NCBI RefSeq assembly: GCF_001953985.1
Contig: NZ_MBEI01000051.1
Span: 287,280-351,279, forward strand
Length of the DNA stretch: 64,000 nt
Direction: 5' to 3'
DNA from: Mycobacterium colombiense
Lineage (GTDB): Bacteria > Actinomycetota > Actinomycetes > Mycobacteriales > Mycobacteriaceae
In this document: positions 57,501 to 64,000 of the stretch, in pieces
Position numbering within the stretch: the first letter of the stretch is position 1
How the letters are laid out: every line of letters begins with the position of its first letter
Translations under genes and position numbers: made by a program
Notes under the pieces: generated by a model
The model's input: only the letters and a program-made list of their open reading frames with translations
What the model was told of the DNA's origin: nothing
Databases searched by the model: none

Positions 57501-60500
57501 ATGTTCTCGGGCGCGGGCGCCGGCAGCGCGGTGCCGGGATGGTCGGGTGCGGCGGTGTCGTCGACGTCGATGACCGGCAGGCCGAACCCGGCCAGCCGCG
57601 ACCGCAGGGCTGTCGTGCTGAGCGCGACGGAGGGTGCGGCGTCATCGACCATGAGGCCGATGCGGGACGCCGGCAGCGCCGGGTCGATCGGCAGGTATGC
57701 CGCCCCGGACTTCAAGACCGCCAGCATGGCCACGATCGCCTCGCAAGACCGGGAAAACAGCAGCGCCACCACGTCTCCCGCGCCGATGTCATGGTCGAGC
57801 AGTAGGTGCGCCAGGCGGTTCGACGCCTCGTCGAGTTCGCGATACGTCATCGAGCGGCCGTCGACGGTCAACGCGACCGCATCGGGGACGCGGACCACCT
57901 GTGCGGCGAACAGCTCCGGGAGTGATGCCGGTGCGCTTGCCCGCTCGGCCAGTGCCGCCCGATTCCCCCACCGCGCCAGCTCGAGATGCTCCAAGATGTC
58001 GAGCGTGTCCAGCGCCGCCAATGGCCGGGCCGCGTCGGCGGCCATGGCCACCAGGAGCCGTCGCAGCCGCGCGGTCAGCCTGTCGATGTCGGGCGGGTCG
58101 AACACGTCGGTATCGAATTCGACACGCAGGCTTAGTTCGTCGCCCGGCACGGCCTGCAGCGACAGCGGGTAGTGGTTGTATTCGTGGCTGGTGAATGCCG
58201 TGGCGGTCAGGTCATTGGCGCCCGATAGCGTTGCGGCGTTGACGGGATAGTTCTCGTACACCAGCAGGCTGTCGAATAGCTGGTCGTGGCCGGTGATGCG
58301 GTGAATCTCGTTGAGCGCCAGGTGCTGGTGTTCGAGGGTGTCGTTGTGGGCACGCTGCAACTGGTCCAGCAATTCGGCGACGGTGGTCGTCGCGGTAACG
58401 CGGGCGCGCACCGGCACGGTGTTGATCAGCAGACCCACCATGGATTCCGCGTCGGGCAGATCGGCCGGCCGGCCCGAGACGGCGGTGCCGAAGGCGACGT
58501 CGCGTTGGCCGGTCTGCCACATCAGCAGCTGCGCCCACGCGCCCTGCAGGACGGTGTTGAGGGTGGTGCGGCAGGAACGCGCGAGTTGGCCTAGCGCACG
58601 GGTGTTTTCCGCGGACAGGTGCAGCGCGGCCACGCCGCGCGGCCCGAACTCGATGCGGCCCGCCGGTGCCACCAGGGTCGGGGTGTCGAACCCGTCGAGC
58701 GCGTCACGCCACGCCAGGCGTGCGGCGGGTACGTCACGGTCGGCCAGCCAGGTGATAAAGCTCCGGTAGGGCGCAACCGCGGGCAACCGCGACCCGTAGT
58801 AGCAGGCGAAGATTTCCTGCAGCAGGACCGGGAGCGACCAGCCGTCCATCACGATGTGGTGGACGGTGAGCACGAACCGGTATTCGTCGTCCGGGGTGCG
58901 GATCAGCGCGGCCCGGAAGGGCGGTTCGTCGTTGAGGTTTCGCGCCGCGACGCGCTCGGCGACGCAGAGCCGCTGCACCCGCTCCTCGATGTCGCCGTCG
59001 CGGATCTCGACGCACTGGTAGGCGAGGTCCGGGGCAGCGGGGAAGATCTGCGCGGGGTCGCCGAATTCGGAATCAAACCGGGCCGCCAGGTTGGGGTGGC
59101 GGGCGATGACGGTGTGCACCGCTCGGTGCAGTCGGCGCGAATCGAGGGCGCCGCGCAACGTGATGGTCAGCTGGACCGCGTACACGTCGGCGTCGCCCTG
59201 GGTGGCCGTGGCATGGAACAGTAGTCCCTGCTGCAGCGGGGTCAGCGGCAAGATGTCGGCGACATCGTATCGCCGTTCGAGTTCGTCGATCTGCTGCTGG
59301 CTCAGGCGGGCGGGGGTGATGTCGGACGGGGTCAGGCCACCGCCGCCGCGGCGCACATGGGCGCAGATTCCCGCCAGCGCCTCAAACCACAACTCGCTCA
59401 ACCGCGTTACCTGGTCGTGGGTTAGCGCCGAGGACGCCCACGCCCAATTCGCCTGCAAGTGCGGGCCGTCCTCGGTGTCCATGGTGCCGGCGTTGAGCTC
59501 CACCGTGTGCGGCAACGGCAGCCCCAGCGCTGCGGCCGCGGCGCTGAGCGACGGACTGTTCCGGCTCAGCCGCCACACGTCGTCGGACAACTCCGCGACC
59601 CCGCCACCAAGCCGGCCAAGATAGTTGAACCCGATGACCGGATCCGAACCGCCCAGCCCGAGTTGGGGATTCAGGTAGCGCAGCAGCCCATAGCTCAGGC
59701 CGTCCGGAAGGGCACGCAATTGCTCCTTGGCATCCTTGATCACCGCACCCAGCGCGGTCTCACCGGCCACCACGCGTCCCCAGTCCAGCGCCCCGACCTC
59801 CAGGGCCACCGGGTGCTTGGCGGTGAACCAGCCGACCGTGCGCGACAAATCGACGTGCGGGCCCAGCTCCTCGCGCCCGTGACCCTCGATGTCAATGCCG
59901 ATGGGCGCCGTCGTCCCCAGGAATTCGGTGAAGGCCATCCCAAAGGCGATCAACAGGATGTCCTGCACCCCAGCGTGAAACGCCGCGGGTACCTCCCCCA
60001 GCAGCTGCCGCGTCGTCTCGACGTCCAGCGACGCCGACAGCTGCCCGGCCGTCTCGTAGGTGTCCTCGGGCTGGACCCCCGGCAACAGCGCCGGGGTCTG
60101 CGCAATCCGCCGCCACGCATCTTCCTGGTCGAGCACCGCCGGGCTCTGCGCATGCTCGGCCAGCAGCGACGACCACCGCGCGAACGACGTCCCACCCGTG
60201 GGCAGGCCGATGGGCTGGCCGCTGTGGCGCTGCGCCCAGACGATGTTGATGTCCTCGATCAAGGTCCGCCACGACACGGCATCGACGGCCAGGTGGTGAA
60301 TGACCAGCGCCAATTCATTTGTCGCACTGGCCCATACCGCGCTCACCATCACCCCGGCGCCCGGGTTCAGCCGCGACCGGGCCTGCTTCAACGCCGCATC
60401 GGAGAGCACGTCGACGGTCCGCATCCAGGCGCGGGCGTCCACCGCGCCCGCCTCGGGAACCTCGAGCGACCATCCGCCGGCACCGTCGTCGTCGACGCAG

Positions 60501-63500
60501 AGCCGTAGCATGGGATGGCGATCCAGCAATGCCTGCAGCACGACCTGCACGTCGGCCTGGCCCACCCCCACCGGAGCCGCCAGCACCATGGTCTGGTTGA
60601 ACTGCTCGATCGGACCGTCCATGTCGTGCAACCAGCGCATGATGGGGGTGGCCACCACCGGCCCGATCCCGTCGTCGGCCACGTCGTCTTCGGCGGTGGC
60701 CAGCGTGACGACCCGGGCCAGCCGGGCCACCGTCTGCTCGACGAAAACATCGCGCGGCCGGCACATTACACCCGCGGCGCGGGCGCGGGCCACCACCTGC
60801 ATCGACAGGATGCTGTCCCCGCCCAGATCGAAGAATGAATCGTCGATGCCGACCCGCTCCAGCCCGAGGACTTGGGCATAGATGCCGGCCAGGACCTCCT
60901 CGATCGCGTCGGCCGGGGCCCGGTACTCGTTGCCACCGTAGTCCGGGGCGGGCAGCGCGCGGGTGTCGAGCTTGCCGTTGACCGTCAGCGGCATCTCATC
61001 GAGCGTCACGACCGCGGCCGGCACCATGTAGGGCGGCAACCGCTCGGCGAGCTGCGACCGCACTTCGGACGGGTCGGCCGTTCCGGTGACATACCCCACC
61101 AGCCGGACGGCGGCCGGGTGGTCTTCGCGGGCGATCACCGCGGCCTGCTCGATGCCCTCCAATTCGGTGAGCACGGAGTGTATTTCGCCCAGCTCGATGC
61201 GATAGCCGCGGATCTTGACCTGTTCGTCGGCGCGCCCGAGATAGTCCAGCTGCGCATCCGCACCCCAGCGCACCAGGTCCCCCGTGCGGTACATGCGCGC
61301 ACCGGACCCGCCGAACGGGCAGGCGACGAACCGCGATGCCGTCAGGCCGGCCCGGCCCGGATAACCGGCGGCGACGCCGCGCCCCGCGATGTACAGCTCC
61401 CCCACCACGCCGGGCGGCACCGGGCGCAGCCAGTGATCCAGCACGAACAGCGCGGCGCCCGGTACCGGCGAGCCGATGGGCACCGAATCGAGACCCGCGG
61501 TGAGCGGCACGGTCATGGCCGCATACATGGTGGTCTCGGTCGGACCGTATTGGTTGACCATCACGCGTCCGGGTGCCCACCGATCCGTCACCTCGAGCGG
61601 GCACGGTTCACCGCCGACGATCAGCGCCACCGAGTCCAGGCCGTCGGGCGGCAGCGCCGCCACGGCCGACGGGGTCTGGCTCAAGACGTCGACCTGTTCG
61701 GCAAGCAGCAAGGCGTGCAGGTCTTCTGGCGATCGGACCACCTGGTCGGGAACGACGACGAGCCGTCCGCCCCGCAACAGCGAGCCGAAGACTTCCCAGA
61801 CCGAGAAGTCGAACGCCAGCGAGTGGCACTGGCTCCAGACCCGCCCGAGGTCCACTTCCGCGTCCGCCGACCGCAGCAGTTGGGTGACGTTGTGGTGGGT
61901 GACGGCGACCCCCTTGGGGGTGCCCGTGGTCCCCGAGGTGTAGATGACGTACGCGATGTTGTCCGCCGCCGGCGCCGGCAGCCCGGTCGTCGGTTGGGTG
62001 CGCACGCCGGGGTGGTCGATATCGATGACCGGACCGGAAATACCCAGGGTCGCGCGGAGTTCGGTGGTGCTGATCGTCGCGATCGGGGCGGCGTCGGTGA
62101 GCATGAATTCGATGCGGGCCGACGGTAGGGCCGGGTCGATCGGCACGTAGGCCGCGCCGGTCTTGAGCACCGCCAGGATCGCGACGATCGCTTGGGCCGA
62201 CCGCGGGATCGCCACCGCCACCCGTTGGCCCGGGGCCGCGCCCTCACCAACGAGCAAGTGCGCCAACTGGTTCGCCGATTCATCGACCTCGTGGTAGGTC
62301 CACGACCGTCGCCCGGAAGTGATCGCGACCGCCCCCGGTGCGCGAGCGACCTGTTCGGCGAACAGTGCGGGTATCGACACCGGCCCGGTCGACGGCCGGG
62401 TCAAGACGGCGCGGTTGCCGATCTCATCGAGGCGGCTGTGTTCCGCCTCGTCGAGGACGTCGATCGACGACAGCGGCCGGGCGGGGTCGGCGGCCATGGC
62501 CGACAGCACCTGCCGCAGTCGTGCGACAAGTGTCTCGATGCTGGCCGCATCGAAGACGTCGGTGCGGAATTCCACCGTTCCGGCGATGCCGGCGGGCCGG
62601 CCGACGTCGTCCCAGCGTTCGGCCAGCGACCAGACCAGATCCATCCGGGCAACCTGTGTCTCCAGGGGCAGCGGCGTGACCTGCACGTCGCCAAGGCTCA
62701 GGTCGACGGGATCGTTGTTCTGCCAGGCCACCATCACCTGAACCAGCGGGTGGTGTGCCAGGTTGCGCGTGGGGTTGAGCCGTTCGACGAGCACCTCGAA
62801 GGGCACGTCCTGGTGTTCGTAGGCGGCCAGGCTGCGCTGCCGTACCCGGGCCAGCAGCTCCGCGATGCTGGGATCGCCGCTCAGATCGACTCGCAGCACC
62901 AGGGTGTTGACGAAGAACCCGACCACATCGTCCAGGGCCGGGTCGCGCCGCCCCGCGATCGGAAAGCCCACCGCCACATCGGAACTCGCGCTCAATGTGG
63001 ACAGCAGCGCAGTCAGGGCGGCCTGGACGACCATGAAACTGGTCGCGTTGTGTGCCCGCGCCAGGCGCGCGACCTGTTCCTGAAGTTCGGCCGGCCACTG
63101 CACTTCCACGCTGGAGCCGCGGTAATCGGCCACCAACGGGTATGGCCGATCCGTGGGCAGCTCAACATGTTCGGGCAGCCCGGCGAGGGCCTGTTCCCAG
63201 TAGGCGAGCTGCTCGGCGATCGGGCTGGCCGGATCCTCGAGGTCGCCGAATTGGGCCCGCTGCCACAGTGTGTAGTCCACGTACTGCACCGGCAGCGGCG
63301 CCCAGTCCGGTGCCCGCCCCGACGACCTGCCGGCATAGGCCGCCCCCAGGTCGCGCACCAGCGGCGTCAGCGACCACCCGTCCGCGGCGATGTGGTGCAC
63401 CACCGCCACCAAGACGTGCTCGTCGTCGCCCGTCTGGAAAAGCCAGGCCCGCAACGGGATTTCGTTCGCAATGTCGAACGTGTAGCGCGCCGCCTCCTGG

Positions 63501-64000
63501 ATTGCCTCGGCCAGCCACGACGCCGGCCACCGGGTGGCGTCGACGAGCCGCCAGCCGAGGTCGATGCTGTCGGGCGGGACGACCACTTGCTGCGGTGTGC
63601 CTTCGGGCGCGACGAACAGGGTGCGCAGGCTTTCGTGGCGGGCCACCACGTCGCCCAGGGCGGCGCCCATCGCGTCGGTATCGACCGGCCCGTTCAACTT
63701 CAGGGCGACCGCCATGTTGTACACCGGCGACGGACCCTGGAATTGATCGATGAACCATAGGCGAGATTGGGCGAACGACAACGGCAGCAGCGCCGGCCGC
63801 TCCGCGGCCACCAACCGGTCCGCGCGACCGGTGCCGGCCTCCACGCGGGTCGCCAGCTGGGCGACGGTGGGCGCCTCGAACAGCGATCGGACGGTAAGGC
63901 CTGCGTCCAGTTCGGCGTTGACGGCGGTGATGAGGCGCATCGCGGAGAGTGAGTCGCCGCCGAGGTGGAAGAAGGAGTCGTCGATCCCGACCCGCTCGAC
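48536..64000 (-). CDS. Giant NRPS with terminal reductase, 5' end outside window
   Basis: More than 5,150 codons are visible, and the frame is open at the right edge. By order of motifs the visible part reads PCP (cut), C1, A1, PCP, E, C2, A2, PCP, C3, A3, PCP, C4, A4, PCP, R, with residues counted from 63940. C domains show HHIAADG or HHIVMDG near 185, 1700, 2715 and 3777. A domains show YTSGTTG near 668, 2152, 3198 and 4260. The E domain shows [10 protein letters not shown] near 1215. Carrier domains show LGGDS near 1040, 2525, 3585 and 4637. The R domain has [10 protein letters not shown] near 4735 and YGNSK. Product: a peptide of at least five units, one probably D, released as aldehyde or alcohol. 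Hand alignment to GrsA gives A3 pocket D-F-W-S-V-G-M-V-H, close to the threonine code. Confidence 0.95.
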   Translation of the reverse strand, partial: VERVGIDDSFFHLGGDSLSAMRLITAVNAELDAGLTVRSLFEAPTVAQLATRVEAGTGRADRLVAAERPALLPLSFAQSRLWFIDQFQGPSPVYNMAVALKLNGPVDTDAMGAALGDVVARHESLRTLFVAPEGTPQQVVVPPDSIDLGWRLVDATRWPASWLAEAIQEAARYTFDIANEIPLRAWLFQTGDDEHVLVAVVHHIAADGWSLTPLVRDLGAAYAGRSSGRAPDWAPLPVQYVDYTLWQRAQFGDLEDPASPIAEQLAYWEQALAGLPEHVELPTDRPYPLVADYRGSSVEVQWPAELQEQVARLARAHNATSFMVVQAALTALLSTLSASSDVAVGFPIAGRRDPALDDVVGFFVNTLVLRVDLSGDPSIAELLARVRQRSLAAYEHQDVPFEVLVERLNPTRNLAHHPLVQVMVAWQNNDPVDLSLGDVQVTPLPLETQVARMDLVWSLAERWDDVGRPAGIAGTVEFRTDVFDAASIETLVARLRQVLSAMAADPARPLSSIDVLDEAEHSRLDEIGNRAVLTRPSTGPVSIPALFAEQVARAPGAVAITSGRRSWTYHEVDESANQLAHLLVGEGAAPGQRVAVAIPRSAQAIVAILAVLKTGAAYVPIDPALPSARIEFMLTDAAPIATISTTELRATLGISGPVIDIDHPGVRTQPTTGLPAPAADNIAYVIYTSGTTGTPKGVAVTHHNVTQLLRSADAEVDLGRVWSQCHSLAFDFSVWEVFGSLLRGGRLVVVPDQVVRSPEDLHALLLAEQVDVLSQTPSAVAALPPDGLDSVALIVGGEPCPLEVTDRWAPGRVMVNQYGPTETTMYAAMTVPLTAGLDSVPIGSPVPGAALFVLDHWLRPVPPGVVGELYIAGRGVAAGYPGRAGLTASRFVACPFGGSGARMYRTGDLVRWGADAQLDYLGRADEQVKIRGYRIELGEIHSVLTELEGIEQAAVIAREDHPAAVRLVGYVTGTADPSEVRSQLAERLPPYMVPAAVVTLDEMPLTVNGKLDTRALPAPDYGGNEYRAPADAIEEVLAGIYAQVLGLERVGIDDSFFDLGGDSILSMQVVARARAAGVMCRPRDVFVEQTVARLARVVTLATAEDDVADDGIGPVVATPIMRWLHDMDGPIEQFNQTMVLAAPVGVGQADVQVVLQALLDRHPMLRLCVDDDGAGGWSLEVPEAGAVDARAWMRTVDVLSDAALKQARSRLNPGAGVMVSAVWASATNELALVIHHLAVDAVSWRTLIEDINIVWAQRHSGQPIGLPTGGTSFARWSSLLAEHAQSPAVLDQEDAWRRIAQTPALLPGVQPEDTYETAGQLSASLDVETTRQLLGEVPAAFHAGVQDILLIAFGMAFTEFLGTTAPIGIDIEGHGREELGPHVDLSRTVGWFTAKHPVALEVGALDWGRVVAGETALGAVIKDAKEQLRALPDGLSYGLLRYLNPQLGLGGSDPVIGFNYLGRLGGGVAELSDDVWRLSRNSPSLSAAAAALGLPLPHTVELNAGTMDTEDGPHLQANWAWASSALTHDQVTRLSELWFEALAGICAHVRRGGGGLTPSDITPARLSQQQIDELERRYDVADILPLTPLQQGLLFHATATQGDADVYAVQLTITLRGALDSRRLHRAVHTVIARHPNLAARFDSEFGDPAQIFPAAPDLAYQCVEIRDGDIEERVQRLCVAERVAARNLNDEPPFRAALIRTPDDEYRFVLTVHHIVMDGWSLPVLLQEIFACYYGSRLPAVAPYRSFITWLADRDVPAARLAWRDALDGFDTPTLVAPAGRIEFGPRGVAALHLSAENTRALGQLARSCRTTLNTVLQGAWAQLLMWQTGQRDVAFGTAVSGRPADLPDAESMVGLLINTVPVRARVTATTTVAELLDQLQRAHNDTLEHQHLALNEIHRITGHDQLFDSLLVYENYPVNAATLSGANDLTATAFTSHEYNHYPLSLQAVPGDELSLRVEFDTDVFDPPDIDRLTARLRRLLVAMAADAARPLAALDTLDILEHLELARWGNRAALAERASAPASLPELFAAQVVRVPDAVALTVDGRSMTYRELDEASNRLAHLLLDHDIGAGDVVALLFSRSCEAIVAMLAVLKSGAAYLPIDPALPASRIGLMVDDAAPSVALSTTALRSRLAGFGLPVIDVDDTAAPDHPGTALPAPAPENIAYVIYTSGTTGVPKGVAVTHRNVARLLESLHAPLPGAGVWSQCHSYGFDVSIQEIWGALAGGGRLVIVPESVTRSPDELRALLIAEQVSVLSHTPSALAALSPHNLDTALIIGGEPCPAALADQWAPRRVMINAYGPTETTVDAVLSAPLAAGAGAPPLGSPVSGTALFVMDGWLRPVPAGVIGELYVAGAGVAVGYLRRAGLTASRFVACPFGGDGARMYRTGDLVRWSADGQLHYVGRADEQVKIRGHRIELGEIRSAFAGLDGVGQAVVIAREDRPGDKRLVAYLTGTADVATARARLAERLPAYMVPAAVVGIEALPLTPNGKLDARALPAPEYTAGEYRVPSTPTEEILAGIYAQVLGVERVGADDSFFDLGGDSLSAMRVIATINTTLDAHVGVRTLFEAPSVGQLASRVGAGGGRLDGVTAHERPAVVPLSFAQSRLWFIDQLHGPSPVYNMAAALRLSGRLDAAALGAALRDVVARHESLRTVFAAVEGIPQQVVLAPERADVTWLAIDATGWSPARLEDAIRDTARHTFDLATEIPLRAQLFRVDDEEHVLVAVVHHIAADGGSLGPLVRDLAVAYASRAVGDAPDWAPLPVQYVDYTLWQRGQFGDLEDPDSPIAAQLAYWKQELAGLPERLELPTDRPYPLVADYRGASVAVDWTAELQQRVRAVANAHNATSFMVVQAALAVLLAKICASSDVAVGFPIAGRRDSALDDVVGFFVNTLVLRVEVGGDPTIAEILAQVRKRSLAAYEHQDVPFEALVERLNPARSLAHHPLVQVMLAWQNTEATDLSLGDVRVTPLPVDTRTARTDLAWSLAERWAQDGTPAGIGGAVEFRTDVFDTATIETLIGRLQRVLDAMTADPARRLSSIDVLGADERARLDAIGNRAALSQPRVESPSIPALFADQVARRPQAMALTSGGRSMTYRELDETSNRLAQRLIDKGAEPGQCVAVLMERCAQAVVAILAVLKTGAAYLPIDPAVPQHRVGFMLADAEPIAAITTRGLRPRLDGFEVAVIDPDDTAAQAHPAGAVPAPAAENIAYVIYTSGTTGTPKGVAVTHRNVTELLDSLHGRLASTTGVWSQCHSLAFDFSVWEIFGALLGGGRLLVVPDDVVRSPEDLRTLLIDEDVSVLSQTPSAFFALQSADAPRSERQLNPHAVVFGGEALAPQRLGKWVHDHPRHPRLINMYGITETTVHASFREIVDADIDGHVSPIGKPLAHLGFFVLDAWLRPVPAGVMGELYVAGAGVAAGYLGRAGLTASRFVACPFGGDGARMYRTGDVVRWGQDGQLQYVGRADEQVKIRGHRIELGEIQSAIAELEGVAQAAVIAREDRPGDKRLVGYLTGPADPAAVRAQLAERLPAYMVPAAVVAIEALPLTPNGKLDTRALPAPDYHGIDQYSAPVTAVEQTMADIYAHVLGVDRVGIDDSFFDLGGDSLSAMRLVAEVNTNLDAHLGVRALFEAPTIRRLAARLGADGRDRLPLVAGERPEVVPLSFAQSRLWFIGQLHGPSPVHNMAIALRLHGRLDGEAFGAALADVVARHESLRTLFPAREGIPRQLVVEVDDAEFGWQITDARGWSSARLGKAIDTVVGHRFDLATELPLRALLFRLDDNEYLLVAVLHHIAADGWSLTPLVRDLGEAYASRVVGDAPDWTPLPVQYVDYTLWQRAQFGELQDPHSLIAGQLRYWEHTLAGMPERLELPTDRPYPLVADFGGASVAVDWTAELQQRVRAVANAHNATSFMVVQAALAVLLAKICASSDVAVGFPIAGRRDPALDDVVGFFVNTLVLRVDLAGDPTIAEVLAHVRARSLAAYEHQDVPFEVLVERLNPARSLAHHPLVQVMLAWQNTDAADLSLGDVRVTPVPVDTRTARMDLAWSLAERWTTDGQPAGIGGAVEFRTDVFDTATIEALIIRLHRVLTAITADPTQRLSSVDVLGADEHARLDAVGNRAVLTRPSHRPASIPEVFAGHVARDPEAVAIRYGACSWTYLELEERANRLAHLLVDHGAGPGRCVAVLVERSARAVAAILAVLKTGAAYVPIDPALPAARIEFMLTDAAPAAVLTTAELRSRIVDSGPLVIDIDDPAIQDLPTTALPAPAPHDVAYTIYTSGTTGVPKGVAVTHHNATQLFASLGAAGLPAAPGKVWSQCHSLAFDFSVWEIFGALLHGGRVLVVPDDVVRSPKDLHALLVAENVDMLTQTPSEAGLLATDGLDSTVLAVAGEACPTELVDRWAPGRVMVNVYGPTEITIVAAVSAPLIPGPEVPPIGSPLSGAALFVLDACLQPVPAGVVGELYVAGGGVSTGYLGRPGLTASRFVACPFGGTGARMYRTGDLAWWGTDGQLRYVGRADEQVKIRGYRIELGEIQAALAALDGVDRALVIAREDRPGDKRLVGYITGTANPAEIRTLLAERLPAYMVPAAVVVLPALPLTPGGKLDTRSLPAPDYQGPDDYLAPTTAVEEILAWLYAQVLGLERVGVQESFFDLGGDSLSAMRLVAAIYNALDIHLPVRAVFEAPSVRSLSQQLNGDHGAAEGLRADFASVHGRDATEVYASDLTLDKFIDAPTLSGAPALPGAGTRVRTVLLTGATGFLGRYLVLQWLERLELADGKLICLVRATSDEDARRRLEKTFDSGDPALLRYFHELADDHLEVIAGDKGRPDLGVDEQTWQRLAATVDLIVDCAAVVNGVLPYSELFAPNVAGTAELIRLALTTKLKPYTYVSTANVGDQIDPSAFTEDADVRTAGPIRIIDGSYANGYGNSKWAGEVLLREANDLCGLPVSVFRCDMILADTTYAGQLNLSDMFTRMVHSVVASGVAPRSFYELDAHGNRQRAHFDALPVEFVAAAITTLGAQVLDGFETYHVMNPHDDGIGLDEYVDWVIEAGYPVQRIDDFTEWLQRMEAALHALPERQRHQSVLQLLQLRNAQHVPPADPARGCLAPTDRFRATVQEAKIGPDNDIPQISPAVIVKYVTDLQLLGLLEPPT
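52116..52344. repeat. Near-identical block in C4 (copy of 55302-55530)
   Basis: This 229-nt stretch of the C4 domain matches 55302-55530 of C3 with only three mismatches by my count, at a spacing of 3186 bp (1062 codons, one module). Flanking sequence diverges at both ends. This suggests recent gene conversion or unequal crossing between modules. Confidence 0.9.
55302..55530. repeat. Near-identical block in C3 (copy of 52116-52344)
   Basis: This is the partner copy in the C3 domain. It encodes the segment around [20 protein letters not shown] through [10 protein letters not shown]. The surrounding C-domain sequence differs far more than this block does. Confidence 0.9.

Noticed and set aside
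48536..64000. Assignment as the glycopeptidolipid synthetase Mps1/Mps2
   Set aside because: Only one epimerase is visible in four modules, whereas the glycopeptidolipid peptide needs several D-residues; the ileS neighbourhood also does not fit.

Overview
The window is high-GC chromosomal DNA from a mycobacterium. Many genes read as close relatives of the Mycobacterium tuberculosis Rv1531-Rv1564c block: treX/Y/Z, ilvA, fadD11, plsB1, dnaE1, a Rv1543-type acyl-CoA reductase, glbN, an rluD-type gene, lspA, ansA, dinX, ileS with its T-box leader, and a Rv1535-type gene with its M-box leader. The block runs in the opposite orientation to the H37Rv numbering. The accessory content (AveC-like/NorQ/NorD cluster, giant NRPS, flavin monooxygenase) points to a non-tuberculous, probably slow-growing species. 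An M. avium-complex-like genome is plausible but cannot be proved from sequence alone.

Layout. 1-5.8 kb: treX (cut by the left edge), treY and treZ, the glycogen-to-trehalose operon. 6-8.1 kb: a MocR-type regulator divergent from a flavin-binding PPOX-fold protein, with a paired operator between them. 8-11.4 kb: a minus-strand run (TetR, Ddn-like deazaflavin protein, ilvA, PAP2 phosphatase). 11.4-14.1 kb: a palindrome-flanked promoter driving a small unknown protein and a class A flavin monooxygenase, then an unknown protein. 14.2-20.3 kb: two AveC-like membrane proteins around a TetR gene; one is coupled to a CbbQ/NorQ AAA+ ATPase and a NorD-like VWA protein. 20.3-24.1 kb: fadD and plsB-type lipid genes. 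24.1-26.5 kb: MerR-VOC divergent from PPOX-metallo-beta-lactamase. 26.5-35 kb: dnaE1, a SRPBCC protein, an MMPL transporter and two SDR reductases. 35.2-41 kb: glbN, a methyltransferase, rluD-type, lspA, ansA, dinX and a small membrane protein. 41-45.4 kb: ileS with a T-box leader, then a small Rv1535-type gene behind an M-box leader that also carries a short upstream ORF. 45.4-48.5 kb: flavin oxidoreductase, CMD-family protein, VOC protein and AraC regulator. 48.5-64 kb: the 3' part of a giant non-ribosomal peptide synthetase, cut by the right edge.

The NRPS shows carrier-(C-A-PCP-E)-(C-A-PCP)-(C-A-PCP)-(C-A-PCP)-reductase. It should release a peptide of at least five building blocks, one of them epimerised, as an aldehyde or alcohol rather than an acid. 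The best candidates for undescribed biology are the AveC-like/NorQ/NorD locus, where a metal-cofactor-type chaperone pair sits with a membrane protein of unknown function, and the NRPS product. The leaders at 44.2-45.2 kb put a magnesium-type and a tRNA-type riboswitch in series on one strand, separated by a small gene, a predicted short ORF and a long symmetrical hairpin.
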